From Alphaproteobacteria bacterium (GTDB lineage: Bacteria; Pseudomonadota; Alphaproteobacteria; Caulobacterales; Parvularculaceae): 64,000 nucleotides of DNA. A program made the translations under genes and the position numbers. Shown in pieces: positions 27,054-36,173 of the stretch; position 1 is the first letter of the stretch; every line of letters begins with the position of its first letter. The stretch lies in NCBI GenBank assembly GCA_030426465.1, contig JAUHYK010000001.1, forward strand, positions 62,001 to 126,000, in the 5' to 3' direction. A model generated the notes under the pieces. It saw only the letters and a program-made list of their open reading frames with translations. It had not been told where the DNA came from and made no database searches.

Positions 27054-29012
27054 TCATACCGCCTTCGCCTGCTTTTTTACCCAGGACAGCAGCAAGGCGA
27101 GAGCCGCCGGGGTGACGCCTTCAATCCGCCCGGCCTGACCGAGGGTGGCCGGCCTTGCGTCAATCAGCTTCTGGCGCACCTCATTGGAGAGGCCGGAGAT
27201 CGCCGAATAGTCAAAATCTGCGGGCAGGGCGAGGCTTTCGTCCTTTTTGAAGGCGACAATGTCCGCTTCCTGCCGGTGCAAATATCCGGCATAGAGCGCG
27301 TCGAAAGCCAATTGTTCCGCCACCGCATCGTCCAGCTCGCCGATTTCAGGCCAGATCGCGCTCAGAGCCGCCAGATCGACCTCGGGCAGGGCCAAGAGAT
27401 CGGAAACGGAGCGCCACCGGCCATCCTGTTTGAGCTTGAGGCCGTATTTCGCCGCTTCATTCGGGGTCAGGGCGGTTTCCGCCGCCCATGCGCGCGCCGC
27501 CGCCAGCGCCGATTGTTTCACGTGGAACAATTCGGCTCTACGGGTCCCCACAATCCCGGCTGCAATCCCGATGGGCGTGAGGCGCTGATCGGCATTGTCG
27601 GCGCGAAGCGTCAGGCGGTATTCCGCCCGGCTCGTAAACATACGGTACGGTTCTGTAACTCCGTTGGTTACAAGGTCATCGATCATCACCCCGATATAGG
27701 CTTCGGACCGGTCGAGGATGAAAGGCTCTGCTTCGCGCGCACCTGAACAGAGCGCTGTCCGCGCCGCATTGACCCCGGCCATCAGGCCTTGGGCCGCCGC
27801 CTCTTCATATCCTGTGGTCCCGTTGATCTGGCCGGCCAGATACAGGCCGGGCAGCGTGCGCGTTTCCAGTGTCCGGGTCAGGGAGCGGGGGTCCACATAG
27901 TCATATTCGATGGCGTATCCGTATCGTATGACCTCCGCCTGCTCGAGGCCGGGAATAGTCTTCAGGAACGCGGCCTGGACATCTTCGGGCAGGGAGGTCG
28001 ATATCCCGTTAGGATAGACCGTCGTATCGCCGCCTTCTCCGTCTTCCCCGGCGGGCAGCCCTTCGGGCTCCAGAAAGATCTGGTGGCTTTCGCGTTCAGC
28101 GAAGCGCACCACCTTGTCCTCGATGGACGGGCAATAGCGCGGCCCCCGGCCAGAGATGGCGCCCCCATAGACCGCGGACTTACTGAGGTTTGCCTCAATG
28201 ATCGCGTGGGTTTCCTGCGTCGTATAGGTGACGCCGCAGGCGATCTGCGGGACTGTAATCTCCGAATTCAGGAAGGAAAACGGCACGGGCCGGGCGTCCG
28301 CCGGCTGCATTTCCAGCCGGTCCCAATCGATAGTGGCGCCATTAAGCCGCGCCGGCGTGCCGGTTTTCAAGCGGCCCATCTTGAGGCCCAGCCCGTAGAG
28401 CCGGTCAGCCAGACCGACGGACGGCGCCTCGACGCCGCCGCCCCATGATTTATCCTGCGCGCGAGCATTGGCCCGGCCGGCAGGGATGCGCTTGTCGCCA
28501 ATATGGATGACGCCCTTCAGGAAGGTGCCGGTGGTCAGCACCACCGCTTTCGCGGCTATAGACGTCCCGTCGGATGTTACGATTCCCGTGACATGGGGTC
28601 CGCTGACTGTTCCACGTGGAACATCATCTTCGACAATCAGATCCTCGACCGCTGCCTCCAGAATATCGAGACCCGGATAGTCGCCAAGGATCGCCTGCAT
28701 GGCCTCTCGATAGAGTTTGCGGTCGGCCTGCGCCCGGGGGCCGCGCACCGCCGGGCCTTTCGAGGCGTTGAGCATCCGGAACTGGATGCCCGCCTGGTCG
28801 ATCACCCGCGCCATAAGCCCGTCCAGAGCGTCGACTTCCCGCACGAGGTGGCCCTTGCCGAGACCGCCAATCGCCGGATTGCAGGACATCTCGCCAATCG
28901 TGTCGCGCCGGTGGGTCGCGAGCAGAGTCCGGGCGCCTGCGCGCGCGGCGGCAGCCGCCGCCTCGCAGCCCGCATGGCCGCCCCCGATAACAATCACATC
29001 ATATTCATTCAT
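27054..29012 (-). CDS. mnmG: tRNA uridine-5-carboxymethylaminomethyl modification enzyme MnmG
   Basis: MnmG (GidA) binds FAD and, with MnmE, installs the cmnm5 group on wobble uridine 34 of certain tRNAs. From ATG 29012 the product has 652 residues. The FAD motif [17 protein letters not shown] is at residues 9-25, the [20 protein letters not shown] signature near 47, and the C-terminal helical domain binds MnmE and tRNA. The start overlaps the stop of a 39-codon upstream frame by ATGA. Two parS palindromes (27514-27529 and 28608-28623) lie within the gene. Confidence 0.96.
   Translation of the reverse strand: MNEYDVIVIGGGHAGCEAAAAAARAGARTLLATHRRDTIGEMSCNPAIGGLGKGHLVREVDALDGLMARVIDQAGIQFRMLNASKGPAVRGPRAQADRKLYREAMQAILGDYPGLDILEAAVEDLIVEDDVPRGTVSGPHVTGIVTSDGTSIAAKAVVLTTGTFLKGVIHIGDKRIPAGRANARAQDKSWGGGVEAPSVGLADRLYGLGLKMGRLKTGTPARLNGATIDWDRLEMQPADARPVPFSFLNSEITVPQIACGVTYTTQETHAIIEANLSKSAVYGGAISGRGPRYCPSIEDKVVRFAERESHQIFLEPEGLPAGEDGEGGDTTVYPNGISTSLPEDVQAAFLKTIPGLEQAEVIRYGYAIEYDYVDPRSLTRTLETRTLPGLYLAGQINGTTGYEEAAAQGLMAGVNAARTALCSGAREAEPFILDRSEAYIGVMIDDLVTNGVTEPYRMFTSRAEYRLTLRADNADQRLTPIGIAAGIVGTRRAELFHVKQSALAAARAWAAETALTPNEAAKYGLKLKQDGRWRSVSDLLALPEVDLAALSAIWPEIGELDDAVAEQLAFDALYAGYLHRQEADIVAFKKDESLALPADFDYSAISGLSNEVRQKLIDARPATLGQAGRIEGVTPAALALLLSWVKKQAKAV
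27514..27529. other. parS site 2 (inside mnmG)
   Basis: TGTTTCACGTGGAACA, identical to sites 1, 4 and 5, encoded as LFHVKQ on the minus strand near the MnmG C-terminal domain. Confidence 0.9.
28608..28623. other. parS site 3 (inside mnmG)
   Basis: TGTTCCACGTGGAACA is a perfect 16-base palindrome, a symmetrical variant of the ParB site, read as DVPRGTV in MnmG. Confidence 0.88.
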
Positions 29013-29128
29013 ATCAATTTGCGGCTTAGCTTTCCGCCCAGAACCGGGGCGGCCATGCAAATCATGATGTGCGCGCATTCGCGCACGGGGCCGCCTCCAA
29101 TCACAATGACGTAGTAATCTTTATCCAT
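29009..29128 (-). CDS. 39-residue upstream frame coupled to mnmG
   Basis: The short frame reads [13 protein letters not shown] at its start, close in pattern to the MnmG N-terminus ([18 protein letters not shown]), including a cysteine at a similar distance after the glycines. It then diverges and ends in a TGA overlapping the mnmG ATG by four bases. A good ribosome site (AGGGACAGG) precedes it. It may be a decayed partial duplication of the mnmG 5' end retained as a leader that couples translation, or a coincidental frame. It is too short to be an enzyme. Confidence 0.5.
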   Translation of the reverse strand: MDKDYYVIVIGGGPVRECAHIMICMAAPVLGGKLSRKLI

Positions 29129-29216
29129 GTCCTGTCCCTTTGGGGGCGGGATATAGGCCCCGACCCGGCGCAATGCACCTGTTTTCCGGGCGCCCTCGTT
29201 ATATTTGGGCCCGGAA

Positions 29217-29232
29217 TGTTTCACGTGGAACA
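29217..29232. other. parS site 4 (between mnmG leader and small membrane gene)
   Basis: TGTTTCACGTGGAACA. This is the only one of the six sites outside the large coding regions; it lies just before the end of the 74-residue membrane-protein frame. Confidence 0.9.
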
Positions 29233-29234
29233 GA

Positions 29235-29459
29235 TCAGTAGAAGCACGCGCCGGCGACAGTGACGACGATAAAGAGCCAGATCCCGTTGACGATCAGCGC
29301 CGGGACATGGTCGAGGATCACCTGCACCAGCCCGGCCGGGCTTCGCGCGCCAGTCGCCTGCCGGAATAGCTGGCGCAGCGTCAACAGGCACAACAGGCTC
29401 ACCAGAGCCAGAAGCCCTGAGATAATCCAGAAAAACTGGCTGTCTGGCGCAAAACACAT
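29235..29459 (-). CDS. Putative two-helix small membrane protein
   Basis: A 74-residue frame encodes two strongly hydrophobic segments (about residues 9-28 and 51-72) joined by a basic loop (RQLFRQATGARSP), a plausible helical-hairpin inner-membrane protein. I do not recognise the family. No clear Shine-Dalgarno precedes the ATG, and an overlapping 160-codon frame on the same strand lacks protein character. It sits between the mnmG leader and a short plus-strand gene. Confidence 0.5.
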   Translation of the reverse strand: MCFAPDSQFFWIISGLLALVSLLCLLTLRQLFRQATGARSPAGLVQVILDHVPALIVNGIWLFIVVTVAGACFY

Positions 29460-29689
29460 GGCCGAAGCCTAGCGGCCCGTGCTTTCCAATCCGTTCACGA
29501 CCACAATCATAAGGCCTGGCGGAACATGGGGGATGGATTTTTCCGTCACGAATTGTTGCGCAATATAAACCGCAACAAAGACCGAACTTTACAATTTCGA
29601 AAGCATAATGGCGAAACCCCATTTCGGGCACGCTCGCTGCACTACCACCCCCTATCGGAGCGCAACAAGACAAGAAGGGGTGCTTACCT

Positions 29690-29947
29690 ATGGCGCAAAT
29701 CACAATACTTCGTTCCGGGGGAAAACCATTATTCGGCGGGGCCGATCAGACAGACACATCCCGTCTGGCCGAAACACAAAGCCAGGCGCTCGCCGAGCAG
29801 CTCAATGAGCGGTTGAGAGAAAAATACCGCAATTACGAAAAGGCCGCGACCCGGCTCGAACTCCGGGGAGAGCATGATGCTGCGGAACTGTTACGCCGCG
29901 CGGCAGGCAAGGCGAGGATGCTGAAAAACGCTCCACCCGCCAAATAG
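29690..29947 (+). CDS. Small hypothetical charged helical protein
   Basis: The 85-residue product is mostly charged helix from about residue 25: ETQSQALAEQLNERLREKY followed by KAATRLELRGEHDAAELLRRAA, which could form a short helical hairpin or coiled coil. AGAAGGGG lies about 12 bases upstream of the ATG. It converges on mnmE with two bases between stops. I do not recognise a family. Gene-like codon use and the ribosome site support it being real. Confidence 0.62.
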   Translation: MAQITILRSGGKPLFGGADQTDTSRLAETQSQALAEQLNERLREKYRNYEKAATRLELRGEHDAAELLRRAAGKARMLKNAPPAK

Positions 29948-29949
29948 GC

Positions 29950-31341
29950 TCACTTCCCGATACAGAAGCTAGAGAAAATCTCGCCCAGAACGTCCTCGAC
30001 GCCCACGGCCCCGGTGATCTTGCCGAGGGCCCGGGCGGCGAGGCGGGCGTCCTCCGCCGCGAGCTCCGGTGCGCGCTCAATATTCGCTTCCGCCCGGGTG
30101 AGGGCTGCGATCGCTTCTTCCACCGCAGCCGCGTGCCGCGCGCGGGTGAGGGCGGGGCCGTCATTATTCACGCCCTCCGCCGCCTTCTGCGTCAAGGCCT
30201 GAAGGAGTCCGGCCATACCGGCGCCGGTTTTCGCCGAAACGCTGAGCTCCGTATACGGAGAGTGTTCTTTTTCGGGACTGATGTCGACGTTTGTCTTGTC
30301 TGACTTGTTCCAGACAATGATGTCGCCGGGATGAACCAGGTCGAGTGTTTCACGTGGAACATTTTCCGTGAGCCCCGATAGCAATGTTTCACGTGAAACA
30401 GTCTCGCTTCCATCGATCACCAGCACGCGGATATCGGCCTGTTTCGCGCGGCTTTTCGCGCGTTTGACGCCTTCTTCCTCGATTGCGTCGCTGGCCATAC
30501 TCCGCAAGCCCGCCGTGTCCGCGATGGTCGCCACAACACCGAGATCGAGTCTCGTTTCGACAATGTCGCGCGTGGTCCCGGCGATATCGGAGACAATGGC
30601 GACGTCAGAACCGGCGAGCGCATTAATGAGAGACGACTTGCCGGCGTTTGGCGGGCCGATGATCGCGATCGAGACCCCTTCGCGGATCTTCCGTGCACTG
30701 ACCGATTGGTTAAGAAACGTGGTTAATGAAGTCTTAAGCGCGGCGATGGCGGGGCCGGCGCGGGCGGCGACCGCGGCCGGCACATCGCCCTCGTCGGGAA
30801 AATCAATGTCCGCTTCCAGCGGCGCCATCACCGCCAGAATCTCCTTTCGCCAGCCCTCAGCAGCCTCGGAAAGCCGCCCGTCAAGCTGACCCAAAGCCTG
30901 CTTTCTTTGTAGGCTCGTTTCGCTATCGATAAGATCTGCGAGGGCCTCAACCTGGGCAAGATCGAGCTTGTCGTTTTTCAGCGCCCGAAGCGTGAACTCG
31001 CCGGCCTCGGCGGGCCGGGCGCCGGCCCGGGTAAGGGCGTCGTAAAGCGCCTCCTCCACCGCCCTCGACCCATGAAGGCTTAACTCCACCACGTCCTCGC
31101 CGGTGAAACTTTTGGGCCCTTCGAAAAGTATGGCCAATCCTCTATCGATAAGTTGGCCCCGGCCGGTGACCGACCCATCCGCCGGATCGCGTACGGCGAC
31201 ATAGGCCGCTTCGCGATTAATGATCCATTTACCAACTAATTTCCTGAAAATGCTGAAGGCCTCGGGGCCCGACAGGCGGTAGACCGCGACACCGGCTTTT
31301 CCGGCGCCCGAGGCGCGCGCGAAAATGGTGTCCACAGCCAT
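29950..31341 (-). CDS. mnmE: tRNA modification GTPase MnmE
   Basis: MnmE (TrmE) partners MnmG in wobble-uridine modification, using GTP hydrolysis and a folate-binding domain. The 463-residue protein has the N-terminal tetrahydrofolate domain (GVAVYRLSGPEA), a helical domain, and an inserted G domain with P-loop GPPNAGKSSLINAL near residue 228, DIAGTTRD and DTAGLRS, NKSD. It ends in the catalytic CIGK motif. Two parS sites lie within the G-domain-to-helical stretch, encoding VPRETL and VSRETL segments. The DUF6489 gene is immediately upstream on the same strand. Confidence 0.96.
   Translation of the reverse strand: MAVDTIFARASGAGKAGVAVYRLSGPEAFSIFRKLVGKWIINREAAYVAVRDPADGSVTGRGQLIDRGLAILFEGPKSFTGEDVVELSLHGSRAVEEALYDALTRAGARPAEAGEFTLRALKNDKLDLAQVEALADLIDSETSLQRKQALGQLDGRLSEAAEGWRKEILAVMAPLEADIDFPDEGDVPAAVAARAGPAIAALKTSLTTFLNQSVSARKIREGVSIAIIGPPNAGKSSLINALAGSDVAIVSDIAGTTRDIVETRLDLGVVATIADTAGLRSMASDAIEEEGVKRAKSRAKQADIRVLVIDGSETVSRETLLSGLTENVPRETLDLVHPGDIIVWNKSDKTNVDISPEKEHSPYTELSVSAKTGAGMAGLLQALTQKAAEGVNNDGPALTRARHAAAVEEAIAALTRAEANIERAPELAAEDARLAARALGKITGAVGVEDVLGEIFSSFCIGK
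30346..30361. other. parS site 5 (inside mnmE)
   Basis: TGTTTCACGTGGAACA, 24 bases from site 6, in the G-domain part of mnmE. Confidence 0.9.
30385..30400. other. parS site 6 (inside mnmE), perfect palindrome
   Basis: TGTTTCACGTGAAACA is the exact consensus palindrome for ParB binding; it is the best match of the six. Confidence 0.93.
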
Positions 31342-31357
31342 GGCGTCCGGCCTTCCG

Positions 31358-31591
31358 CTACTTCTTTTTCGGGCCCATGCCCATCATGGACTGGAACTGT
31401 TCAAAGCTTTTGCCCGACATCGCCATCCATTGGGCCATCAGCCGTTCGGGGTCGGCGAGGGTGTCCATATTCTCTTTCGCCCGTTTCTTCATTTCCTCGA
31501 CGATCATGTTGTTCATGGGCTCAAGGTCCGGCTGGCCGAAAAACGCCCGGGCCTCCGCCGGGGTGCAATCGATATTGATGGTGAGTTTCAT
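31358..31591 (-). CDS. DUF6489 family small protein
   Basis: From ATG 31591 the protein is 77 residues: MKLTINIDCTPAEARAFFGQ, a conserved central LEPMNNMIVEEMKKR helix and a short tail ending GMGPKKK. This matches the DUF6489 family, small alphaproteobacterial proteins often placed near mnmE or phasin-type genes; function is unknown. An upstream in-frame start at 31672 would add residues with no conservation-like character. It lies 16 bases upstream of mnmE and is probably co-transcribed with it. Confidence 0.75.
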   Translation of the reverse strand: MKLTINIDCTPAEARAFFGQPDLEPMNNMIVEEMKKRAKENMDTLADPERLMAQWMAMSGKSFEQFQSMMGMGPKKK

Positions 31592-31849
31592 TTTTGGGGG
31601 CTCCTCGCATCTGGGCCACAAATGGTGGGCCTCAGCCCATAGCGCAATACGGCGCTGGGGGACAATCTCCACAATCCTGACCGGCCCGGACTGGTTAAAT
31701 CGGCAGGACGGGAACCAGCGCAGGAAAAGGCGTCGCCGAATTTTGCACTACGCAAGATAGATTTATCGCAACCCCTCCGCGTGGCCTCACCTAATCTTTC
31801 TGCTAAGCATAACCCAACGCCGCCGTAACAAGGAGCTCCCTGGAAAACC

Positions 31850-32821
31850 ATGAGCAAAGCCGTCTTTCTCGATGACCATGGCGGGCCCGAAGGGTTCTCC
31901 CTGCGCAACCATGATGCGCCGGCGCCCGGCTTTGGCCAGATCCAGCTTCGCCACACCGCCATTGGCCTCAACTTCATCGATATCTATCAACGCAAGGGAT
32001 TATACCCGGTTGAATTGCCGGCGATTTTAGGATCGGAGGCGGCCGGCGTGGTTGAGGCTGTGGGAGAGGGCGTGTCCGGGTTCGCTCCGGGCGACCGCGT
32101 CGCTTGCCTCTATTCGTCCGGCGCCTATGCGGAGCGTGCAAACTGCGCCGCCGTGATGTGCGCGAAAGTCCCCGACGGCGTCAGCGACGAACAGGCCGCG
32201 GCGGTCTTCCTGAAAGGGCTCACCGCCGAGATGCTGGTGCGCCAGGTCTATCCGCTGAAAGCCGGCGACACCTGTCTTGTTCATGCGGCGGCCGGCGGCG
32301 TCGGCACGTTGCTGTGCCAATGGGCGAAGCATCTTGGTGCGCGCGTGATCGCTATTGTCGGCTCGCCGGAAAAAGAAAGCATCGCGCGGGAAAACGGCGC
32401 CGATGAGACTATCATTCGTACACAGACGGATAATATCGCCAGCGATGTGCGCCGTCTGACAGGCGGCAAGGGCGTCGAAGTTGTCTACGATTCCGTAGGC
32501 GAGGCGACATTCGAAGCCTCCCTCGACAGTCTGGCGCTTCGCGGTCACATGGTGACCTTCGGCAACGCCTCCGGCCCGGTCCCGGCCGTCGCCCCCTTGG
32601 AGCTGATGCGGCGCGGCTCCCTGACGCTCACCCGGCCGTCCCTGTTTCACTACGCCACCCCGGATCGCCTCCCTTCAATGGCCGCGACCCTGTTCGAGAT
32701 GGTCGCCAAGGGCGCGCTAAAACCGAAGATTGAGCACCGCTTTGCCTTGAACGATGTCGCGGACGCCCACCGCCTGTTGGAGAGCGGAAAAAGCGCCGGC
32801 GCGATTGTATTAACTATATAA
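31850..32821 (+). CDS. NADPH:quinone oxidoreductase (QorA type)
   Basis: This 323-residue medium-chain dehydrogenase/reductase lacks the zinc-binding residues and matches the quinone oxidoreductase (zeta-crystallin-like) group. Features are the N-terminal GroES-like domain (GLNFIDIYQRKGLYP), the Rossmann motif AAAGGVGTLLCQWAKHLGA near residue 150, and NADPH-type YDSVGEATFE. Reduction of quinones to semiquinones protects against redox stress. It is followed 16 bases later by the GDPD gene. GGAGCTCCC lies upstream of the ATG. Confidence 0.92.
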   Translation: MSKAVFLDDHGGPEGFSLRNHDAPAPGFGQIQLRHTAIGLNFIDIYQRKGLYPVELPAILGSEAAGVVEAVGEGVSGFAPGDRVACLYSSGAYAERANCAAVMCAKVPDGVSDEQAAAVFLKGLTAEMLVRQVYPLKAGDTCLVHAAAGGVGTLLCQWAKHLGARVIAIVGSPEKESIARENGADETIIRTQTDNIASDVRRLTGGKGVEVVYDSVGEATFEASLDSLALRGHMVTFGNASGPVPAVAPLELMRRGSLTLTRPSLFHYATPDRLPSMAATLFEMVAKGALKPKIEHRFALNDVADAHRLLESGKSAGAIVLTI

Positions 32822-32837
32822 TTTCAGGTATTTACAG

Positions 32838-33800
32838 ATGCATAGATGGTTAATCGCCGTTAGCTTTTGCGCGCTCGCCGCCTGCGGTGACTCTGTAACC
32901 AACACGGAGTCATATGGGCTCCCGGCGGAAGAGGGCTGGTCCATTGCCCCGGACGCAGACCTCAACAGCTTTTTTGAATGCCTTGAGGGGAACGGCGCGG
33001 CGCTCGTCTCCGCCCATCGTGGCGGGCCGTATCCGGGCTATCCCGAGAACGCTGTGGAGACCATGGCGGCGCTGATGGCCGATGTCCCCGCCATCATGGA
33101 GATCGATGTGGCGACCTCGGCCGACGGCGCGCTCTATCTCCATCATGACGACACCCTGGAGCGCACGACCACCGGCGAAGGACCCACCAATGCGCTTTCC
33201 TGGAACGAGATTTCCCGGCTCACCCTCGAAGACAATGACGGGCGCAAGACGGCGTTCGCCCCCACCTATTTCGCGGACGCGCTGCGCTGGGCCAAGGGGC
33301 GCACCATCCTGCAAATCGATTTCAAAAAAACCACGCGCTATGAAGACGTCATCGCGGAAATAAAAAATCAGGATGCGGAAGATCGCGTCATCCTGATCGC
33401 CTATTCCATGGCGTCAGCGGCGAAGCTCCACAAACTGCTCCCCCAGGCCATGATCTCTCTTTCCCTCGATACCCAGTCAGAACTGAACCGCGCCGTCGCC
33501 GCCGGCATCCCTGACGATCATCTTATCGGCTTTACCGGCACAGAAGATCCGCGCCCGAGATTGTTCTCAATTCTCAATGGCCGCGATGTGGAAGTGATTT
33601 TCGGTACGCTGGGCGGGCGCGATTCCATTGACGAGGATATCGCCCGGTCCGGTTATGAAGCGCTCTACGCCGATATCGCGAGCCAGGGCGCCGACATCAT
33701 CGCGACCGACCGTCCGCGCGAGGCCTATGCGGCGCTCAAAGCCGCCGGACGCGCGCCGGAGGCCGGCGAATGCGGCATTTCGCAGGGGAGTTCTTCTTGA
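32838..33800 (+). CDS. Glycerophosphodiester phosphodiesterase-family lipoprotein
   Basis: The 320-residue protein carries a lipoprotein signal with ALAACG near residue 16 and a GDPD TIM barrel: SAHRGGPYPGYPENAVETM (catalytic His and Arg), EIDVATSADGALYLHHDDTLERTT (metal-binding Glu-Asp and general-acid His). Family members release alcohol and glycerol-3-phosphate from lipid-derived diesters; here the site is likely periplasmic. Its TGA overlaps the start of the YceI lipoprotein gene (TTGA), so the two are coupled. Confidence 0.88.
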   Translation: MHRWLIAVSFCALAACGDSVTNTESYGLPAEEGWSIAPDADLNSFFECLEGNGAALVSAHRGGPYPGYPENAVETMAALMADVPAIMEIDVATSADGALYLHHDDTLERTTTGEGPTNALSWNEISRLTLEDNDGRKTAFAPTYFADALRWAKGRTILQIDFKKTTRYEDVIAEIKNQDAEDRVILIAYSMASAAKLHKLLPQAMISLSLDTQSELNRAVAAGIPDDHLIGFTGTEDPRPRLFSILNGRDVEVIFGTLGGRDSIDEDIARSGYEALYADIASQGADIIATDRPREAYAALKAAGRAPEAGECGISQGSSS

Positions 33801-34498
33801 AATTCAAAGCCTTAGCGGTTCTGCCAGCGATCATGCTGGCTGCCTGTAGTGACGCCCCGGAAAGCGTTGGCGCCAACGCCACACCGCCCTTGGAAGAGGC
33901 GGCCGAGATCAAGGCCCCCGCCGGCGAATACAGAATAGACCCGGCGCATGCGACCCTCGTCTTTCGTATCGTGCATATGGGCTTGTCGCATTATACCGCC
34001 GGATTTTCAGCATTCAGCGCGACCTTGAATTTCGATCCCGCCGCGCCGGAAAATATGAATGTCAGCGCCGTCATTAATGTCCGTTCCCTGACAATCCCCG
34101 AGCCCCCGGAAGGTTTTCACGACACATTGCTCGGGCCCGACTGGCTCAAATCCGGGGACTATCCGGACATCACATTCACTTCGACCAGGGTTATCCGCAC
34201 CGGCGCGCGAACCGCCACCGTCGAAGGCGACCTGACATTGCTGGGCGTCACCGCGCCGGTGACAATGGAAGCGGAATTTGTCGGCGGCTATCCCGGCTTT
34301 CATCCCCATGATCCGCAGGCGCGGATCGGTTTCTCCGCACACGGAACATTGAACCGCGCTGATTTCGGCATGACCCAATATCTACCGACGAAAGCCTCGC
34401 CAGGCGCCTTGAGCAACGAAATCGAGTTCCGCATCGATGCTGAATTTCTGGGTCCGCCAACACCGCCGGAAATCACGGAAATGAATTATAATCAATAG
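33797..34498 (+). CDS. YceI-family lipoprotein
   Basis: YceI proteins are lipocalin-like eight-stranded barrels that bind polyisoprenoids. The TTG at 33797 overlaps the GDPD stop and has GGGGAG eight bases upstream; it gives a clean lipoprotein signal (KFKALAVLPAIMLAAC). The YceI domain follows from about residue 40 with YRIDPAHATLVFRIVHMG, the GDLTLLGVTAPVTMEAEF strand and LNRADFGMTQYLP. Most YceI proteins are secreted without lipidation, so the lipoprotein form is a modest variation. Product length is 233 residues. Confidence 0.88.
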   Translation: MKFKALAVLPAIMLAACSDAPESVGANATPPLEEAAEIKAPAGEYRIDPAHATLVFRIVHMGLSHYTAGFSAFSATLNFDPAAPENMNVSAVINVRSLTIPEPPEGFHDTLLGPDWLKSGDYPDITFTSTRVIRTGARTATVEGDLTLLGVTAPVTMEAEFVGGYPGFHPHDPQARIGFSAHGTLNRADFGMTQYLPTKASPGALSNEIEFRIDAEFLGPPTPPEITEMNYNQ

Positions 34499-34507
34499 GT
34501 TAGGTCA

Positions 34508-35161
34508 ATGATCGCCATCCACACCGTCGACTGGGTTCCGGATTTCGCCCGCGGGCTTCTACGCGATCTTCGCCTGCGCTGGGCGCTCGAAGAGGCGGGT
34601 CTTCCCTATGAAATGAAGTTTGTCCCCCTGGGCGGACGCGATGCGCCGGACTGGCGCGCCAGGCAACCCTTCGGCCAGATCCTGGTCTATGAAGAAGACG
34701 GGAAGACCATGTTTGAAACTGGCGCTATTCTGCTGCATCTCGCCGCCAAGTCGGACAAGCTCGCGCCCGGCGACGCAGACGGGAAAGCGGAGATGACGAC
34801 CTGGCTGTTCGCCGCGCTCAATAGCGTGGAGCCGCAATTGCAGGCGATCGTCATGCATGACCGTTTCCACCGCAACAAGGACTGGTATCAAGGCGCGCGC
34901 GACGGCGTAGAGGAGATCGCAAAAAAGCGGTTAGGCGATCTCGCGTTAGTCCTCGAAAGCCGTGACTTCCTCGCCGGCGGCCGGTTCACTGTCGCCGACA
35001 TCGCCATGATCACCGTGTTGAGGATCGTCATGCACACCGATCTTGTAACGCGCGATGACCGCCTCGCCGCTTATCTGAAACGCTGCGAGGACCGGCCTGC
35101 CTTCCAGAAAGCGCTGAGCGACCAGCTTGCCGATATCGACGCCCACGCCCCTAAGGGATGA
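34508..35161 (+). CDS. Glutathione S-transferase family protein
   Basis: The 217-residue protein has the two-domain GST plan: an N-terminal thioredoxin-like domain ending in the glutathione-gamma-glutamyl contact FETGAILLHLA, and a helical C-terminal domain with FTVADIAMITVLRI containing the family's N-capping box aspartate. The substrate is unknown. It follows the YceI gene by nine bases on the same strand. A second, unrelated GST is at 39077-39694. Confidence 0.88.
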   Translation: MIAIHTVDWVPDFARGLLRDLRLRWALEEAGLPYEMKFVPLGGRDAPDWRARQPFGQILVYEEDGKTMFETGAILLHLAAKSDKLAPGDADGKAEMTTWLFAALNSVEPQLQAIVMHDRFHRNKDWYQGARDGVEEIAKKRLGDLALVLESRDFLAGGRFTVADIAMITVLRIVMHTDLVTRDDRLAAYLKRCEDRPAFQKALSDQLADIDAHAPKG

Positions 35162-35233
35162 TTTGCCCAAGAAGCTGATTGAGCCAAAAGGGCGATCTGG
35201 AAGCCGCCGCCGCTTTTGGGCAGAATACGCCAG

Positions 35234-35647
35234 ATGAAACGCACCATCGCCCTATACGCCCTCGGCCTCGCGCTCGCCGCGATGGCGCTGTCCTGGCTGG
35301 AATTCAAATATGTGACGCGGGTCCATGCGGGCGAGATTTATCTTCTCCTGATTGCAGCGGTTTTCACCGGGCTTGGCGCATGGGCGGGTTCTCGCCTCAC
35401 CCGCAAATCCCCGCCGCCCTCATTTGAGGTCAACCGCGCGGCGCTCGCCTCTCTCGGCATTACCGGCCGCGAACACGAAACCCTTTCCGCTCTCGCCGAA
35501 GGCCTTTCCAACAAGGAGATCGCGAGACGGTTCGACGTCTCGCCGAACACCGTGAAGACGCAGCTTTCAAGCCTTTATGAAAAGCTTGAGGTCTCGCGCC
35601 GGACACAAGCCATTCAGAAGGCGCGCGAGCTAGCGCTGATCCCTTAA
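35234..35647 (+). CDS. Membrane-tethered LuxR-type transcription regulator
   Basis: The 137-residue protein has two N-terminal helices (about residues 4-22 and 34-52) and a C-terminal LuxR/GerE helix-turn-helix (GITGREHETLSALAEGLSN, then RRFDVSPNTVKTQLSSLYEKL). A DNA-binding domain fixed to the inner membrane is unusual for this short form; such proteins are often paired with DUF4199-type membrane proteins, and one lies 1 kb downstream. Signal and targets are unknown. The start at 35234 is preferred over an ATG at 35216. Confidence 0.8.
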   Translation: MKRTIALYALGLALAAMALSWLEFKYVTRVHAGEIYLLLIAAVFTGLGAWAGSRLTRKSPPPSFEVNRAALASLGITGREHETLSALAEGLSNKEIARRFDVSPNTVKTQLSSLYEKLEVSRRTQAIQKARELALIP

Positions 35648-35747
35648 ACTACTGAAATCAGTGAATTTCACCCTTTTGGGCGATGGCGGATTCCACTCAC
35701 CCCTTTCAACCTTGTGCATAATTCGAAGGCGCCGAGGGAGGGAAAAC

Positions 35748-36164
35748 ATGGACGAATTCTGTCAGGGTCTCGATGACATGACAGCCGGGCTCGCCCGGGC
35801 GATTCATGACGGAGTGATACAGGGGGACAAGGCCGTGACCATGAGTTTCGGCGCCTATAACAACGCGAAAGGCGCCCTGCGCTATCGCGAAAAGAACGTC
35901 ATCAAATACGCCCTCACCGATACGGTGCGCGGCCTCAGCTTTCATTCCATGGTGATGTATTCAAGCGATGAAACCCTGCGCTTCGCCCGGGCCCGCCTCA
36001 CCGGCGTCAGGCTCAAAAAGGCCTGTTTCACCATCACCGCCCCCGAAGCCTTCGATCTTCCCGGGTTCCGCGATTTCATAGGCTGCAACGCACGCCAGAA
36101 CTTCCAGCCCGTGATCGAGCGCTATGCGCGCCGGGCCCGCCGCAAAACATCCGCCGCACAATAG
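35748..36164 (+). CDS. Hypothetical cytoplasmic protein
   Basis: I do not recognise this 138-residue protein. It has no signal peptide or membrane helix. A mid-section with FGAYNNAKGALRYREKN and a C-terminal basic tail (YARRARRKTSAAQ) stand out, the latter possibly nucleic-acid contacting. GAGGGAGGG precedes the ATG at good spacing. It lies between the LuxR-type regulator and a VOC gene on the same strand, ten bases from the latter, and may be co-transcribed. Confidence 0.75.
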   Translation: MDEFCQGLDDMTAGLARAIHDGVIQGDKAVTMSFGAYNNAKGALRYREKNVIKYALTDTVRGLSFHSMVMYSSDETLRFARARLTGVRLKKACFTITAPEAFDLPGFRDFIGCNARQNFQPVIERYARRARRKTSAAQ

Positions 36165-36173
36165 GAGAAAGAC

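Noticed and set aside
29221-29703. 160-codon minus-strand frame overlapping the small membrane protein
   Set aside because: Composition is Arg/Pro/Cys-rich without structure; the overlapping 74-residue frame has coherent membrane helices.
30723-30737. TTAA-N7-TTAA match (CtrA-like box)
   Set aside because: It lies deep inside mnmE with no promoter context, and short AT motifs of this kind can occur by chance; only the box in the predicted origin was kept.
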